A DNA stretch of 64,000 nucleotides from an uncultured Planctomycetaceae bacterium. Lineage in GTDB: Bacteria > Planctomycetota > Planctomycetia > Planctomycetales > Planctomycetaceae. The stretch is taken from assembly GCA_943787265.1 (NCBI GenBank), contig CALSLT010000001.1:124001-188000 (forward strand), in the 5' to 3' direction. A model generated the notes under the pieces. That model was not told the origin of the DNA and searched no databases. It worked only from the letters and a program-made list of their open reading frames with translations. Shown here one piece after another: positions 29,701-37,506 of this stretch; position 1 is the first letter of the stretch; every line of letters begins with the position of its first letter. A program made the position numbers and the translations under genes.

Positions 29701-30086
29701 AACTCAGTTCCGTCGAACGGTTCGGCCAGTTGCCGGCGCAGAGGATTGTTGCGCGACTTCGTGCCGGCAATCTGAGCACCGAAGTCCGTGAGTTCTGCCG
29801 GGCTGATTCTCTCGCGCACGGCCGGTAATTTGTGAGAAACAACCCACGGACCGCGCCAACCGGAAGAGTCAGCGGGGGACGCCGTTAGTTCAGCGACGAA
29901 CGACTCCGACACGATTGGTAACGCAGTCGAAGTCTTTGCTTTGTTCGTCTGACAGAAGGCGACATTTGAGCAGACGGCTAAAACGACCACACACGCCAAC
30001 AGCCAGCACCATCGCGGCGCAGCAGGCGACGCTGCGGACCGCGGGCCGGTGCTGCAAGGTTTCAACGTGTCACATTCGTTCTGCAT
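26709..30086 (-). CDS. Planctomycete cytochrome c (PSCyt1), DUF1549 and DUF1553 multidomain protein
   Basis: This exported protein of about 1125 residues has hydrophobic signal LLACVVVLAVCSNVAFC. Domain order: a beta-rich lectin-like region (about 50-290, FVRFLVTYAAASIDTAPKSD); PSCyt1 haem domain with CFKCH (about 344-348) and distal MPPQGKG; DUF1549 (SLDLIGLPPS, WGRHWLDVARWAESNGYQHN, plus a second CxxCH in ECCQCHNHKFDP); DUF1553 (ELAGWVTSRDNPLTARVWVN, LILNSSVYRLSS). It is thought to be a c-type cytochrome linked to DUF1501 partners, with role unproven. The start is ambiguous: ATGs at 30113 and 30086 both lack a clear ribosome site; 30086 is chosen because 30113 lies only 8 bases from a 36-bp palindrome. 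Confidence 0.88.
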   Translation of the reverse strand: MQNECDTLKPCSTGPRSAASPAAPRWCWLLACVVVLAVCSNVAFCQTNKAKTSTALPIVSESFVAELTASPADSSGWRGPWVVSHKLPAVRERISPAELTDFGAQIAGTKSRNNPLRRQLAEPFDGTELFVRFLVTYAAASIDTAPKSDGEFFVLWLDSVDGGDESTHSGGVPNIGIHVDGKNRNAFMARFASENTSFAPVELTGDRTFLVVARLAKSSGQKHLAFDQIDLWVNPSPTEPSLPQAAAFSAGRVKSVSWLGFSTGGKTEATDRIVVDDLVVADSWEGLFALPKNSVSFPTPERVSQKLLIEAADIPPELRPPRKMPNRATVSFRKDIFPILERSCFKCHRGLNPSAGYRLDLLDEILGETNGEPLALPGKASDSRIVAAVSAPENSDRRMPPQGKGDLLSENEVALIRTWIDEGLAWDDELLPPMSTTSDHWAFQRIERPDVPTVKSASFPIRTTVDSFIAAKHAERGIRAASLADSSTLERRVSLDLIGLPPSGKGVNESATGPNYETADDRWAEHVDRLLDRPQYGERWGRHWLDVARWAESNGYQHNRDRDHAWRYRDYVISSFNSDKPFDQFVTEQLAGDELEPLTNENIVATGFLAAAQYSGNEKNKTLQRYDILVDVVNATGNAMLGLTFECCQCHNHKFDPISARDYYRFQGFFSKAQPVNVVLPGDAESGITNSDPESTNADQTASDGTKAEERTERDRQLALSRQRQTIFDLTYDRLYAATRRKRPNGDIFILPKSVVSGMRPPERQRYDEIGRQLANMPQAWAFYSPVTSAAELAVPPLELRWPLPYDSADLETRQQRLYVRGDAGSPGSVVSPGWPAVFGKVPARVADSAKPRTELAGWVTSRDNPLTARVWVNRIWQGHFGKALVEEAGNFGLTTPQPELHQLLDWLAVELMENGWSTRHIHRLILNSSVYRLSSDFDEANVSVDPDNGLFWRWVPRRLEAEALRDRMLASSGELSLEVGGPSVRESTTNSSRRRSVYLFQKRNVMPHMQDMFDGPSALTSCSTRRVSTVPLQPLFLLNSEFVNARSKKIANKILSGVAGDERDQPEEAVDHSFMTILNRLPDGEEKARSVEFLNAAWNPDTREEILAQFCHALLNLNEFAYIP

Positions 30087-30120
30087 GATTGAGCGTGATT
30101 CTGCATTGATCATCAAAACG

Positions 30121-30156
30121 TCAGAAGCCTGCCGACAATTGTCGGCAGGCTTCTGA
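30121..30156 (-). terminator. Perfect 36-bp palindrome between the NHL and PSCyt genes
   Basis: Two 18-base arms (TCAGAAGCCTGCCGACAA and TTGTCGGCAGGCTTCTGA) meet without a spacer. It lies 27 bases after the NHL gene stop on the minus strand and is followed there by CGTTTTG, a short T-run, so it probably terminates or attenuates transcription before the PSCyt gene. On the plus strand AAAAAG follows. A protein-binding site is the alternative. Confidence 0.65.
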
Positions 30157-30183
30157 AAAAGTCAAAGACATCCGTCCGGATAT

Positions 30184-31191
30184 CTATTTGACGCGAACAA
30201 GTTTAATGATCCGGCCAGACACGTTCCAATCCTGAACGTAGAGGTTACCGTCCTTGTCCCAGTAAGAACCGTGCGTTCCGCTGAAGACGCCCTCGATCCA
30301 ATTCTCCTGTTTGACGCCGAAAGACCCACGTGTCGCCGGATTCGAATTGTACCCCAGCACGGAGACAATCGTGTTCTCCTTGTCGAGAATCCAGACACGC
30401 CCTTTCAGGTCGGGCACCGAGACGAAATCTCCCTGGACGGATACCGAGGTCGGCATCAGCAGACCAGTCACGACTTCTCCGATGTATTTACCATCCAGGT
30501 CGTAATGCAGAAGTCGGCCGTTCGGCTTGTGGTTTCGGTCACAAATGAGAAGCCGAGGGGGATTGTACCGAGTGTCGAGCGTCATTCCGTGAGCCGTGTT
30601 GAACTGCTTCAGCCCGTTGCCCTTCTCGCCGAAGTGACTGAGGTACTTGCCAGTCTTGTCGAACTTGAAGATGTAGTTGCTCGCGTAACCGTCCGAAAGA
30701 ATGATGTCACCATTCGGCGCGACGGTAATCGCTGTCGGAGCAAATCTCTTGAGATCAAGTCCGGACTCTTTGGGAAACGGCAGCTTCAGAACGATGTCGC
30801 CGGTCTCTGCGTGAAATTTGATACCCTCGGCGGCTGAGTTACGAGCTGCGTAAATAAACTCGTCGTCGCCTTCGGCACGGATCTCAAGGTCGTGAATGTT
30901 CGAGTATTCTGGGCCGACGAACCGACGAACCACTTTGCCGTCCGGCGAGAACACGAACACACCGATGTTGGCACTCGTGTAGATGTTGCCGGCCTTGTCA
31001 ATCGTTACTCCGCCATGCGTCCCACCGAGAACTGACTTGCCGTCCTCGCCAAGTCCCCATCCGGGAACGGTATCAAAGGTCATCGTCCCGCTGCCCATGC
31101 GGACGGGCTTTGCCATCTCTGCCGCATTGGCCGAAAGCAGGCCAACAGTTGAAGCGGCGACTGCAGCGCAAACCAAACTAAGTTTCATCAT
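30184..31191 (-). CDS. Exported NHL-repeat six-bladed beta-propeller protein
   Basis: This 335-residue protein has signal peptide MKLSLVCAAVAASTVGLLSANA. It then forms an NHL-type propeller: THGGVTIDKAGNIYTSANIG, VFVFSPDGKVVRRFVGPEYS, APTAITVAPNGDIILSDGYA, NYIFKFDKTGKYLSHFGEKG, TAHGMTLDTRYNPPRLLICD and a last GTHGSYWDKDGNLYVQDWN blade. Such propellers bind ligands or resemble peptidylglycine hydroxylating lyases; no catalytic residues can be named. Two adjacent ATGs (31191, 31188) follow GGAG. It sits downstream of the GH16 gene on the same strand, 191 bases away, so membership of the glucan operon is possible but not required. Confidence 0.8.
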   Translation of the reverse strand: MMKLSLVCAAVAASTVGLLSANAAEMAKPVRMGSGTMTFDTVPGWGLGEDGKSVLGGTHGGVTIDKAGNIYTSANIGVFVFSPDGKVVRRFVGPEYSNIHDLEIRAEGDDEFIYAARNSAAEGIKFHAETGDIVLKLPFPKESGLDLKRFAPTAITVAPNGDIILSDGYASNYIFKFDKTGKYLSHFGEKGNGLKQFNTAHGMTLDTRYNPPRLLICDRNHKPNGRLLHYDLDGKYIGEVVTGLLMPTSVSVQGDFVSVPDLKGRVWILDKENTIVSVLGYNSNPATRGSFGVKQENWIEGVFSGTHGSYWDKDGNLYVQDWNVSGRIIKLVRVK

Positions 31192-31382
31192 CGAGGCTCC
31201 TGAAGGGGTCCTGGTGGTCAACAGGCCAACGATGGTAGGAGTTCTGGTTCGCAAGAGCGATCGAACGGGCCACAAAACCGGCGTGGAGCAACCTCTCTCA
31301 GCTCAAGCACTGCCTGATGAAGTACGCAGCGTCAATGCCGATCGTCGATTCCGGACGTCGTCACGCAGAACCTGAATCACCA

Positions 31383-32216
31383 TCACTGATAGACGCGGAC
31401 GTAGTCGATCAGGAACTTTTGAGGGAACGTCGTCTTTGCATTCGGTGCTCCGACAAAGTGGCCACCGACCGACAGGTTCAGAAGCAAATGGAATCTCTGA
31501 TCAAACGGAGCAGGAAACTTACCGTTGTCTGAATGCCATTTGGTCTGCGTCTGCCAGGGCTTGCCGTCGATCGACCAGACGATTTTTCCTTCCGTCCAGT
31601 CGACGGCAAACGTGTGAAAGTCATCGCTGAAGGAACCACTTTTGAGATCGAACTCGGCTCCCGAGTATTTGTTGTCGGGCCATCCGCCCCCGTAATGCAA
31701 TGTTCCCAAGACCTGCTTCGGATTCTGCCCACGATATTCCATAATGTCGATCTCGCCGCTCAACGCCCATCCGCCGTACTTGTCATCGGTCGGCAACATC
31801 CAGATCGCTGGCCAGATCCCCTGACCGATCGGCATCTTCGCTCGCACTTCGATGCGTCCGTACTTCCAGTCGCCGCGATGTTTGGTCCGAACTCGACCGG
31901 ACGAATACTCGCGAACTGTACCGCTGATGTTTCCGTTGTCGCGGTGAGCTTCCAGGACGAGGTGACCATTTTCGACTCGAACGTTCTTTGCTCGGTCCGT
32001 AAAGATCTGCAGTTCCTGATTGCCGCCGCCGAATGCGTTTTCCTGGACACCCCACTTGGAATAATTCAGTGAGTCACCGTCAAACTCGTCGCTCCAGACA
32101 AGCTTCATCTTTGTTGACGACGTGTCCGCGGAGTCCTGCTGAGCGAACACCGCCTGGCCAGACGAAACAGAACACACGATGCAGACGACTGAACAGAACG
32201 CTGATTTCAACGACAT
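31383..32216 (-). CDS. Secreted glycoside hydrolase family 16 (endo-beta-1,3-glucanase/laminarinase-like)
   Basis: This 277-residue protein has a signal peptide (SAFCSVVCIVCSVSSGQAVF, cleavage near FA-QQ). The GH16 active-site strand is GEIDIMEY, with nucleophile Glu155, Asp157 and acid/base Glu160. Supporting landmarks are LVWSDEFDGDSLNYSKW, YGRIEVRAKMPIGQGIWPAI, TLHYGGGWPDN, FHTFAVDWTEGKIVWSIDGK and LLLNLSVGGHFVG; the WPAIWMLP and LNLSVGG pattern matches bacterial laminarinases better than agarases or carrageenases. Expected role: endo-cleavage of beta-1,3 (mixed 1,3/1,4) glucan in the periplasm or outside. It is the last gene of the inferred symporter-phosphorylase-GH16 operon, 40 bases after the phosphorylase. 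The ATG at 32216 was chosen over upstream codons for the signal peptide and the TGGAAAA site. Confidence 0.9.
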   Translation of the reverse strand: MSLKSAFCSVVCIVCSVSSGQAVFAQQDSADTSSTKMKLVWSDEFDGDSLNYSKWGVQENAFGGGNQELQIFTDRAKNVRVENGHLVLEAHRDNGNISGTVREYSSGRVRTKHRGDWKYGRIEVRAKMPIGQGIWPAIWMLPTDDKYGGWALSGEIDIMEYRGQNPKQVLGTLHYGGGWPDNKYSGAEFDLKSGSFSDDFHTFAVDWTEGKIVWSIDGKPWQTQTKWHSDNGKFPAPFDQRFHLLLNLSVGGHFVGAPNAKTTFPQKFLIDYVRVYQ

Positions 32217-32256
32217 GATATTTTCCAGAAACGAATGTGGATCGATAATTTGTGAG

Positions 32257-35200
32257 TTAGCAGGAAGACGATGGCTCGAAGTAAACGTCAATGCGATTGA
32301 TCTCGCCCCGCCGGGAAAAGACGCTGCTTGATTCGACATCTGTTAAGGCGAGGCCCTGCCGGTCAACGGCTTCAGAATTTGTGTAGCCGATAACCAGCTT
32401 GCGTTCTTCTCCGCGATGATAAATGACAGGAACCTGACAGAGCGTGAACGCGAACTCTCCCTTCACGATTGGCAGTTCGAGTAATTCTCCCGCCAGATCG
32501 TAGAACGCGATTGTCGAGTCGTTCTCTAAGAATTCTTCGCACTCGAATAATGCCGGCGAAAAATGCAACTGGCCATTTCTAATCCGAACGCCCATTTCGG
32601 CCCATCGGCACAGAACGTCTTCCTTAACCTGCCCCGTCATGCCGGGTTGTTGAGCACCAGCGTGTCGCGGGGTGTGAGAGTAGGGGTCGCAAGGCATAGC
32701 GCCGTACTCTTCAGGCGTCTTCTTCAGACCGAGGTCATCGCGAATCTCTCGGTAGTAACGATGGAGACGCTCCACAACGGCAGGGTCGACCAATGACTCT
32801 CGAGCCGAGATTACATTCTCGAGAACAGCGAGCGCTAGCTTCGAAACCATGTGCCAGTAGATCGAGCCGAGTCCTTCGTAGGCAAAGAACGTTCCCGATC
32901 GACCGGTAAAGTCGGCGTGGTTAAACGTCTCTTCGAACACATCGAGCAACCGCTCGCGTTCCGCATCAACGAGTTGTTCCAACGATTCCGTTTTCGCCAG
33001 CTCGTCTAGCACCGCCGTAAAATCTGCCGCGTTCCGAATGTCGCCGTTGAAGTGAGCAGTACCGTCAACATCAACTCGCACTGCCGACGTATCGCCATTG
33101 GCAATCAAACGCTGAACCAACTCTGACTGTGCGACAGAGTCTGCAGAAATTCTGTTCTTCTCAAGGAATTTCGGTAATTCCCGATCCGGGTACAGCGTGT
33201 AGCTCTGCTGATCCGAGCGGTACATCCTGCTGTTCCGAAGAGCGTCCAGCACTTCCACCGCCTCTGAAGCCGACAGCAAACCGCTACTCAAAACGGCAAC
33301 CTGCCCTTCGAGCATTTCATACAGCCGCCGCACCCTGGCGCTGCCGTCAGACAGCGACAACAGGTTGTACGAATGGTACAGCCCGTCCGTTCGACGGTTT
33401 GATCGAATTGTATGATCGATCATCACGAGACACTGCTGGAAGAAGTCGCAGCATTCACGAGTGGAAAGTTCTTCGTTGGCCTGCGAAAGGCCTCGGCTGT
33501 AAAGCTGACTTCGATAGTCCGCCCCCGCTCCCGACAACGCGTCAACAATCGAGCGACGATCCTGATCCGACATTGGCTGCGAGAAAAGTTCTGCATTCGA
33601 ACCAACGGCTTCCTGAACACTTCTCAGCAATGTGACAACTTCAGGCGATACCGCACACGTTTCAGGAACCTTGCTGTCTGACAGCCAGTCGATCATGAAC
33701 ACAAGGAAGCGTCGAAGGTAGCAGGTTGTCACCATCGAAAGACCGCTACCAACCAGAGCGTTGTTCGCGTCGTTCCACTCTGGCCGTTGCGTGTTCAGCC
33801 AGACGCCACCTTCCGGAACGAAGTTGGTCAACTTGGCCAGGGCAGGGACCAGCAGTTTCTCAAGCAACGAAACATGCAACGTGCCACCACTGATGCACTG
33901 CAGAAGTTTCCCATCAGCCCCCATTTCCGCGACGCGCTCCTCAATCTGTCCGGCAAGGACGTGGTCATATTCAATTGTATCCTGAGGGTCCTTAACGATT
34001 TCTTTGAACGATCGGATCCGGTACGGAACTTCCGCATACGCGCATGCCTGGTCGTTAAGCAGGGCACTGAGCCGTTCAGGTTCGAAACTTCGAGACCATT
34101 CGAGCAACTTAAGCAAGTAGACAATCTGATGATCGCCCCAATAGCCGATATTCGCCCAGGGATCGCCGGGTTCTGGAGCTTCCCAGTCGAAGCCATCTTT
34201 CGTCAGCCGGTAGGGATTATATCCGTCGGCCGTTGACGAGTTCAGAAACCGCAAAACCATTCCGGTTACATAATTCGGATAGGAGAGAGCAAGCCCTTCC
34301 CAGTTCTGGAAGATGTCTCGCCAGTTGCCTTCGTAGCTAAGTTTTTGAGAACCGTCTTCGCTCAGCAAATCGATCGAGAACGCATTCCACGGACGAGTTG
34401 GATCGCCGTGCCGACGGCTGAACGTGAATGGCAAATACTCGGCGACAATGCGAGTCAGGTCCCGATCGGAAATTTTCTGAATCTGCGACTGCAACTCTTT
34501 CAGCTCAAGCTTGTCAGGCAACGCCTCGAGCGTCCCACAGTGACGTTCAAATGCTGGACCGTTGAAGTTTTGAATGTGAGCCAGGAGGTCCGATTTATCA
34601 ATTTGGTAGCCGTCGAGCGGAAGGCCACCACGCATCACATTAAACAGCACATTCGACTGGTGGCGATGAGTTCGCAGGCGGTCGCTTCCGAGCTGCCGAC
34701 CGTCTGCGGAAGAAATGATTGTCAGCAACTTATCAGCGTTGTCTGCAATATCCTGCGATATCTCACCACCAATATTTGATGAATCTGTAATTCGACGATT
34801 CAGGTTTACGACGTCGGTCTGATCCTGATTCACATCCGCCACGATGCGCCACTCCGCCTTTTCATCGGCAGCCAGCGGCATTTCGGATGCGACGAAATAC
34901 GCTCCCCGTTGGGCTCGAATGTCGGTCTCCTGAAAAAGGCCAAAGCCAGATCGAAACGCGTCCAACTGTTTCGAACTTAGAAGGACAGCCGAATCGGCCA
35001 GTCCCTCGTGCCAGGCGGTGGTCGCACGAAGGCCTTCATTGGGTTCCGCGCGGTCCGTCGGAATCGAGCTGAGGTAGTGCACACCAAGTCGCGACTCGTT
35101 TACGAGTTCACTTTTCTTGTAGGCGTCTCCGAGATTGCTGAATCGCGACTGAAAGTCCTGCCCAATCCCCGAAGGTAAAATGTTCTGAATCCCGTCAACG

Positions 35201-35727
35201 AAGGCGACGCTTTGGCTGACCGCCCCGAGATTCCTTAGTCGGCAGGATCGTATGAATCCAAACTGTTTTCCGAAGGTCCATTGATAGCTGAATGCGAGCT
35301 GCAAACTATCGTTGATCTCTTCCAGAATTATTCTGTTGCCGAGTTCGTTCTTGTAGAAGTTTCGACGAATCGACACGCGGTTCGATGGAGCCCCTGAAAA
35401 CGGCTCCCACAATGCGAACTCTCCGCCACTCAACGGAACTCGGACGATCGTTTTCGCCCCGGTACTCTCGGACATGTCCAGCAACTTGTCCGAGCAGTAG
35501 TAGGGAAAAAGAGCTGACTCAGCGTTTCGTCGTCCGGCAGAAAGTGCTCCATTGCTGGAAATGAACATCCAATGATCACTGGCGCCGACCAGTGACACGA
35601 AAAATTCGGGCATGAGATGGCTGTTGGCGATGCAGTAGTATTGCCCGCCATCAATCGTGACGTACTCACCCCCCACTTCGAATTCATCCGCTGCCTCAAA
35701 GATGTTGACGTCTTCGACTACCGTCAT
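32257..35727 (-). CDS. GH94/GH149/GH161-like (clan GH-Q) beta-glucan phosphorylase
   Basis: This 1156-residue protein has no signal peptide, so it is cytoplasmic. The N-terminal half is a beta-sandwich (GGEYVTIDGGQYYCIANSHL) and the centre an alpha/alpha barrel. Barrel motifs match inverting disaccharide/oligosaccharide phosphorylases: RPWNAFSIDLL, YEGNWRDIFQNWEGL (about 465-479, the RDxxQ block), IGYWGDHQIVYLLKLLEW (527-544) and TQRPEWNDANNALVG (646-660). The EWND block corresponds to the GH94 DWND segment bearing the catalytic acid, here Asp653. Size and the GH16/GH17/symporter context fit beta-1,3-glucan phosphorylases (GH149 or GH161), which turn oligosaccharide plus phosphate into glucose 1-phosphate. 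The family number is inference; the clan-level call is firmer. Confidence 0.78.
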   Translation of the reverse strand: MTVVEDVNIFEAADEFEVGGEYVTIDGGQYYCIANSHLMPEFFVSLVGASDHWMFISSNGALSAGRRNAESALFPYYCSDKLLDMSESTGAKTIVRVPLSGGEFALWEPFSGAPSNRVSIRRNFYKNELGNRIILEEINDSLQLAFSYQWTFGKQFGFIRSCRLRNLGAVSQSVAFVDGIQNILPSGIGQDFQSRFSNLGDAYKKSELVNESRLGVHYLSSIPTDRAEPNEGLRATTAWHEGLADSAVLLSSKQLDAFRSGFGLFQETDIRAQRGAYFVASEMPLAADEKAEWRIVADVNQDQTDVVNLNRRITDSSNIGGEISQDIADNADKLLTIISSADGRQLGSDRLRTHRHQSNVLFNVMRGGLPLDGYQIDKSDLLAHIQNFNGPAFERHCGTLEALPDKLELKELQSQIQKISDRDLTRIVAEYLPFTFSRRHGDPTRPWNAFSIDLLSEDGSQKLSYEGNWRDIFQNWEGLALSYPNYVTGMVLRFLNSSTADGYNPYRLTKDGFDWEAPEPGDPWANIGYWGDHQIVYLLKLLEWSRSFEPERLSALLNDQACAYAEVPYRIRSFKEIVKDPQDTIEYDHVLAGQIEERVAEMGADGKLLQCISGGTLHVSLLEKLLVPALAKLTNFVPEGGVWLNTQRPEWNDANNALVGSGLSMVTTCYLRRFLVFMIDWLSDSKVPETCAVSPEVVTLLRSVQEAVGSNAELFSQPMSDQDRRSIVDALSGAGADYRSQLYSRGLSQANEELSTRECCDFFQQCLVMIDHTIRSNRRTDGLYHSYNLLSLSDGSARVRRLYEMLEGQVAVLSSGLLSASEAVEVLDALRNSRMYRSDQQSYTLYPDRELPKFLEKNRISADSVAQSELVQRLIANGDTSAVRVDVDGTAHFNGDIRNAADFTAVLDELAKTESLEQLVDAERERLLDVFEETFNHADFTGRSGTFFAYEGLGSIYWHMVSKLALAVLENVISARESLVDPAVVERLHRYYREIRDDLGLKKTPEEYGAMPCDPYSHTPRHAGAQQPGMTGQVKEDVLCRWAEMGVRIRNGQLHFSPALFECEEFLENDSTIAFYDLAGELLELPIVKGEFAFTLCQVPVIYHRGEERKLVIGYTNSEAVDRQGLALTDVESSSVFSRRGEINRIDVYFEPSSSC

Positions 35728-35812
35728 TCAATCACTCATTCAGTGCAAGGAGTTTGCTCCGCCACGTGGTGACGGCAGTTTGTCGTAAAAACAGTCGTAC
35801 GAAACTCTCTTC

Positions 35813-37261
35813 TTATGCCTTCAACTCTTCGCGGCGCTTCGTCAACTCAGCTCGAATCTCATTCGCACGTGATTCTGAGATTTCGTAGGTCGACATGATC
35901 GCCAGTGCGATCGTTGAAGTGATTATCGGAATCACGACGTCGAACATACGCAGGTACCACAATGTTTTCGCCGTTTGAGTAACCGGTTCTGTCGCGTCAG
36001 GGGCCGGAGTAATGAAGCCTGAGGCGACCAGCAGATATCCCCCCATCAGCCCGGCCAGTGCCATGCCAACTTTGACCATCCACCAGTAGATGGCCCCGAA
36101 AACGCCCTCGCGGCGCTGGTTCGATTCAAGCTCGTCGTAATCGCAAACGTCGGAAATCATGGACCCCATGAGCGTAAACAACGCTCCAGTTCCGAAGGCG
36201 ACAAACGGGCACGACACCAGCAACAGATAAGGGTGACCTGGATTGTACCCAACCCATTTGATCGCGTAGCCAACAATCGACAGCGAGATCGTCAGCATGA
36301 ACGTCTTACGCTTGCCAAGTTTCTCCGAGATGAACGCCGTCAGAGGAATGACGCCCAGAGTACAGATCGCGGTCAAAGAGCCCCACGTGCCGTTCAGAGC
36401 CCCAGCAGCTTTGTCATCACCGCCAAACACGTAGTAGATCATGACGTACAGCGCGAATGAGATTCCGAGCTGGTAACCGTTAAAGACAAGAAAGGTTGAG
36501 GCACACAGTTTCACAAACGGCTTGCATTTCAGTGTCGTGACTACGCTTTTAAAGAACTCGCCCAGATTCCTGCCGACGCCAGAAACTCCGTCTGTCGACT
36601 CAACAGGCTGCAGGTCAGCCACCTTCTCCCGGCAGCAAATTGCAGGGACCAGCCCCAACAGAATAATTGCCCCTCCGAACCACAAACCCAGCACACTTGC
36701 GCCGTGAACCTTGCTCTCATAGCTGGCCATGATCGCCCAAATCCACGGAGCACCGAGCCAGGCCAACTGACCAAAACTGTTGGCGAAAGCGTGCAGCCGA
36801 GTTCGTTCGTGATAGTCGGACGTCATCTCGTAGCCAAACGCCACGAAAGGGGTCGCGTACATCGTGTAGGTCAGGAAGTACGTCACCAAACCGACGAGGA
36901 AGAACCAGAAGTAAAAGTCCTTCGACTGCCCTTCGGGGAATTGCCACATCGCGGCGAACACGAGCCCTGAAACTACGGCTCCGGCAAAGATGTACGGTCG
37001 CCGTCGCCCCCATCGCGATCGAGTGTTGTCCGAGATGTACCCCATCATCGGATCAGAGACAGCGTCGAAGATTCGCGGCAGAAACCCAATGATCCCAACA
37101 AGTCGCGGATCCAGGCCCAGCCCAAGATTCAGGACCATCATCATCGCAGGCAAAGCGGCGGCCTGAAGATTGTTAACCAGCATCCCGCTTGCATAGGCAA
37201 GCTTCTGCCCCAGCGGGATTCGGTCTTCGGGGGCTGTAACATGAGGGGTTTGCAGGCTCAT
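35813..37261 (-). CDS. GPH-family glycoside:cation symporter (MFS)
   Basis: This 482-residue inner-membrane transporter has about twelve hydrophobic segments. GPH (glycoside-pentoside-hexuronide:cation symporter) hallmarks are visible: KLAYASGMLVNN near the N-terminus, FDAVSDPMMGYISDNTRSRW GRRRPYI in loop 2-3, and late SMISDVCDYDELESNQRREG, the block found in melibiose and xyloside carriers. It probably imports beta-glucan oligosaccharides with H+ or Na+. It is the first gene of the operon with the phosphorylase (85-base gap) and GH16, directly downstream of LacI-type operators. The ATG at 37261 was chosen because similarity begins just after it; 44 further upstream codons would run across the promoter region. 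Confidence 0.88.
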   Translation of the reverse strand: MSLQTPHVTAPEDRIPLGQKLAYASGMLVNNLQAAALPAMMMVLNLGLGLDPRLVGIIGFLPRIFDAVSDPMMGYISDNTRSRWGRRRPYIFAGAVVSGLVFAAMWQFPEGQSKDFYFWFFLVGLVTYFLTYTMYATPFVAFGYEMTSDYHERTRLHAFANSFGQLAWLGAPWIWAIMASYESKVHGASVLGLWFGGAIILLGLVPAICCREKVADLQPVESTDGVSGVGRNLGEFFKSVVTTLKCKPFVKLCASTFLVFNGYQLGISFALYVMIYYVFGGDDKAAGALNGTWGSLTAICTLGVIPLTAFISEKLGKRKTFMLTISLSIVGYAIKWVGYNPGHPYLLLVSCPFVAFGTGALFTLMGSMISDVCDYDELESNQRREGVFGAIYWWMVKVGMALAGLMGGYLLVASGFITPAPDATEPVTQTAKTLWYLRMFDVVIPIITSTIALAIMSTYEISESRANEIRAELTKRREELKA

Positions 37262-37346
37262 TCGTGGCACTCGTGCTGGCCAGATGGGGAATAGACGGTC
37301 TTCGCCACTTCTGTCGCCCGAACATATCGGACTCCTGCGGAACAAT

Positions 37347-37362
37347 ATGAAACCGGTTTCAT
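37347..37362. promoter_or_regulatory. LacI-family operator O1 (perfect palindrome)
   Basis: ATGAAACCGGTTTCAT is a perfect 16-bp palindrome with the central CG typical of LacI/GalR operators. It lies between the divergent symporter and lacI-type genes, 85 bases before the symporter ATG. Confidence 0.8.
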
Positions 37363-37374
37363 TCGCCGCACCGA

Positions 37375-37403
37375 AAGTTTCACAAAACCACAATAATTGT
37401 CAA
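37375..37403 (-). promoter_or_regulatory. Candidate promoter of the symporter operon
   Basis: On the minus strand a perfect TTGACA lies at 37403-37398. A 16-17 base spacer leads to a poor -10 (GAAACT/AAACTT). The first operator would then fall just after the transcription start, a normal place for LacI-type repression. The weak -10 keeps this tentative. Confidence 0.35.
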
Positions 37404-37411
37404 GGAACTCT

Positions 37412-37427
37412 CTGGAACCGGTTTCAT
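37412..37427. promoter_or_regulatory. LacI-family operator O2
   Basis: CTGGAACCGGTTTCAT matches O1 at 14 of 16 positions. Its centre is 65 bp from that of O1, suitable for looping or cooperative binding. Confidence 0.7.
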
Positions 37428-37464
37428 AACTAGCTATCGTTATTCCGAATATGACAGAGATCGA

Positions 37465-37480
37465 CTGCAACCGGTCTCAG
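37465..37480. promoter_or_regulatory. LacI-family operator O3, next to the regulator gene
   Basis: CTGCAACCGGTCTCAG is a weaker copy centred 53 bp from O2, ending 26 bases before the regulator ATG. It suggests autoregulation. Confidence 0.55.
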
Positions 37481-37506
37481 AAGTCTTGACGATTCCAGGT
37501 AACCAA

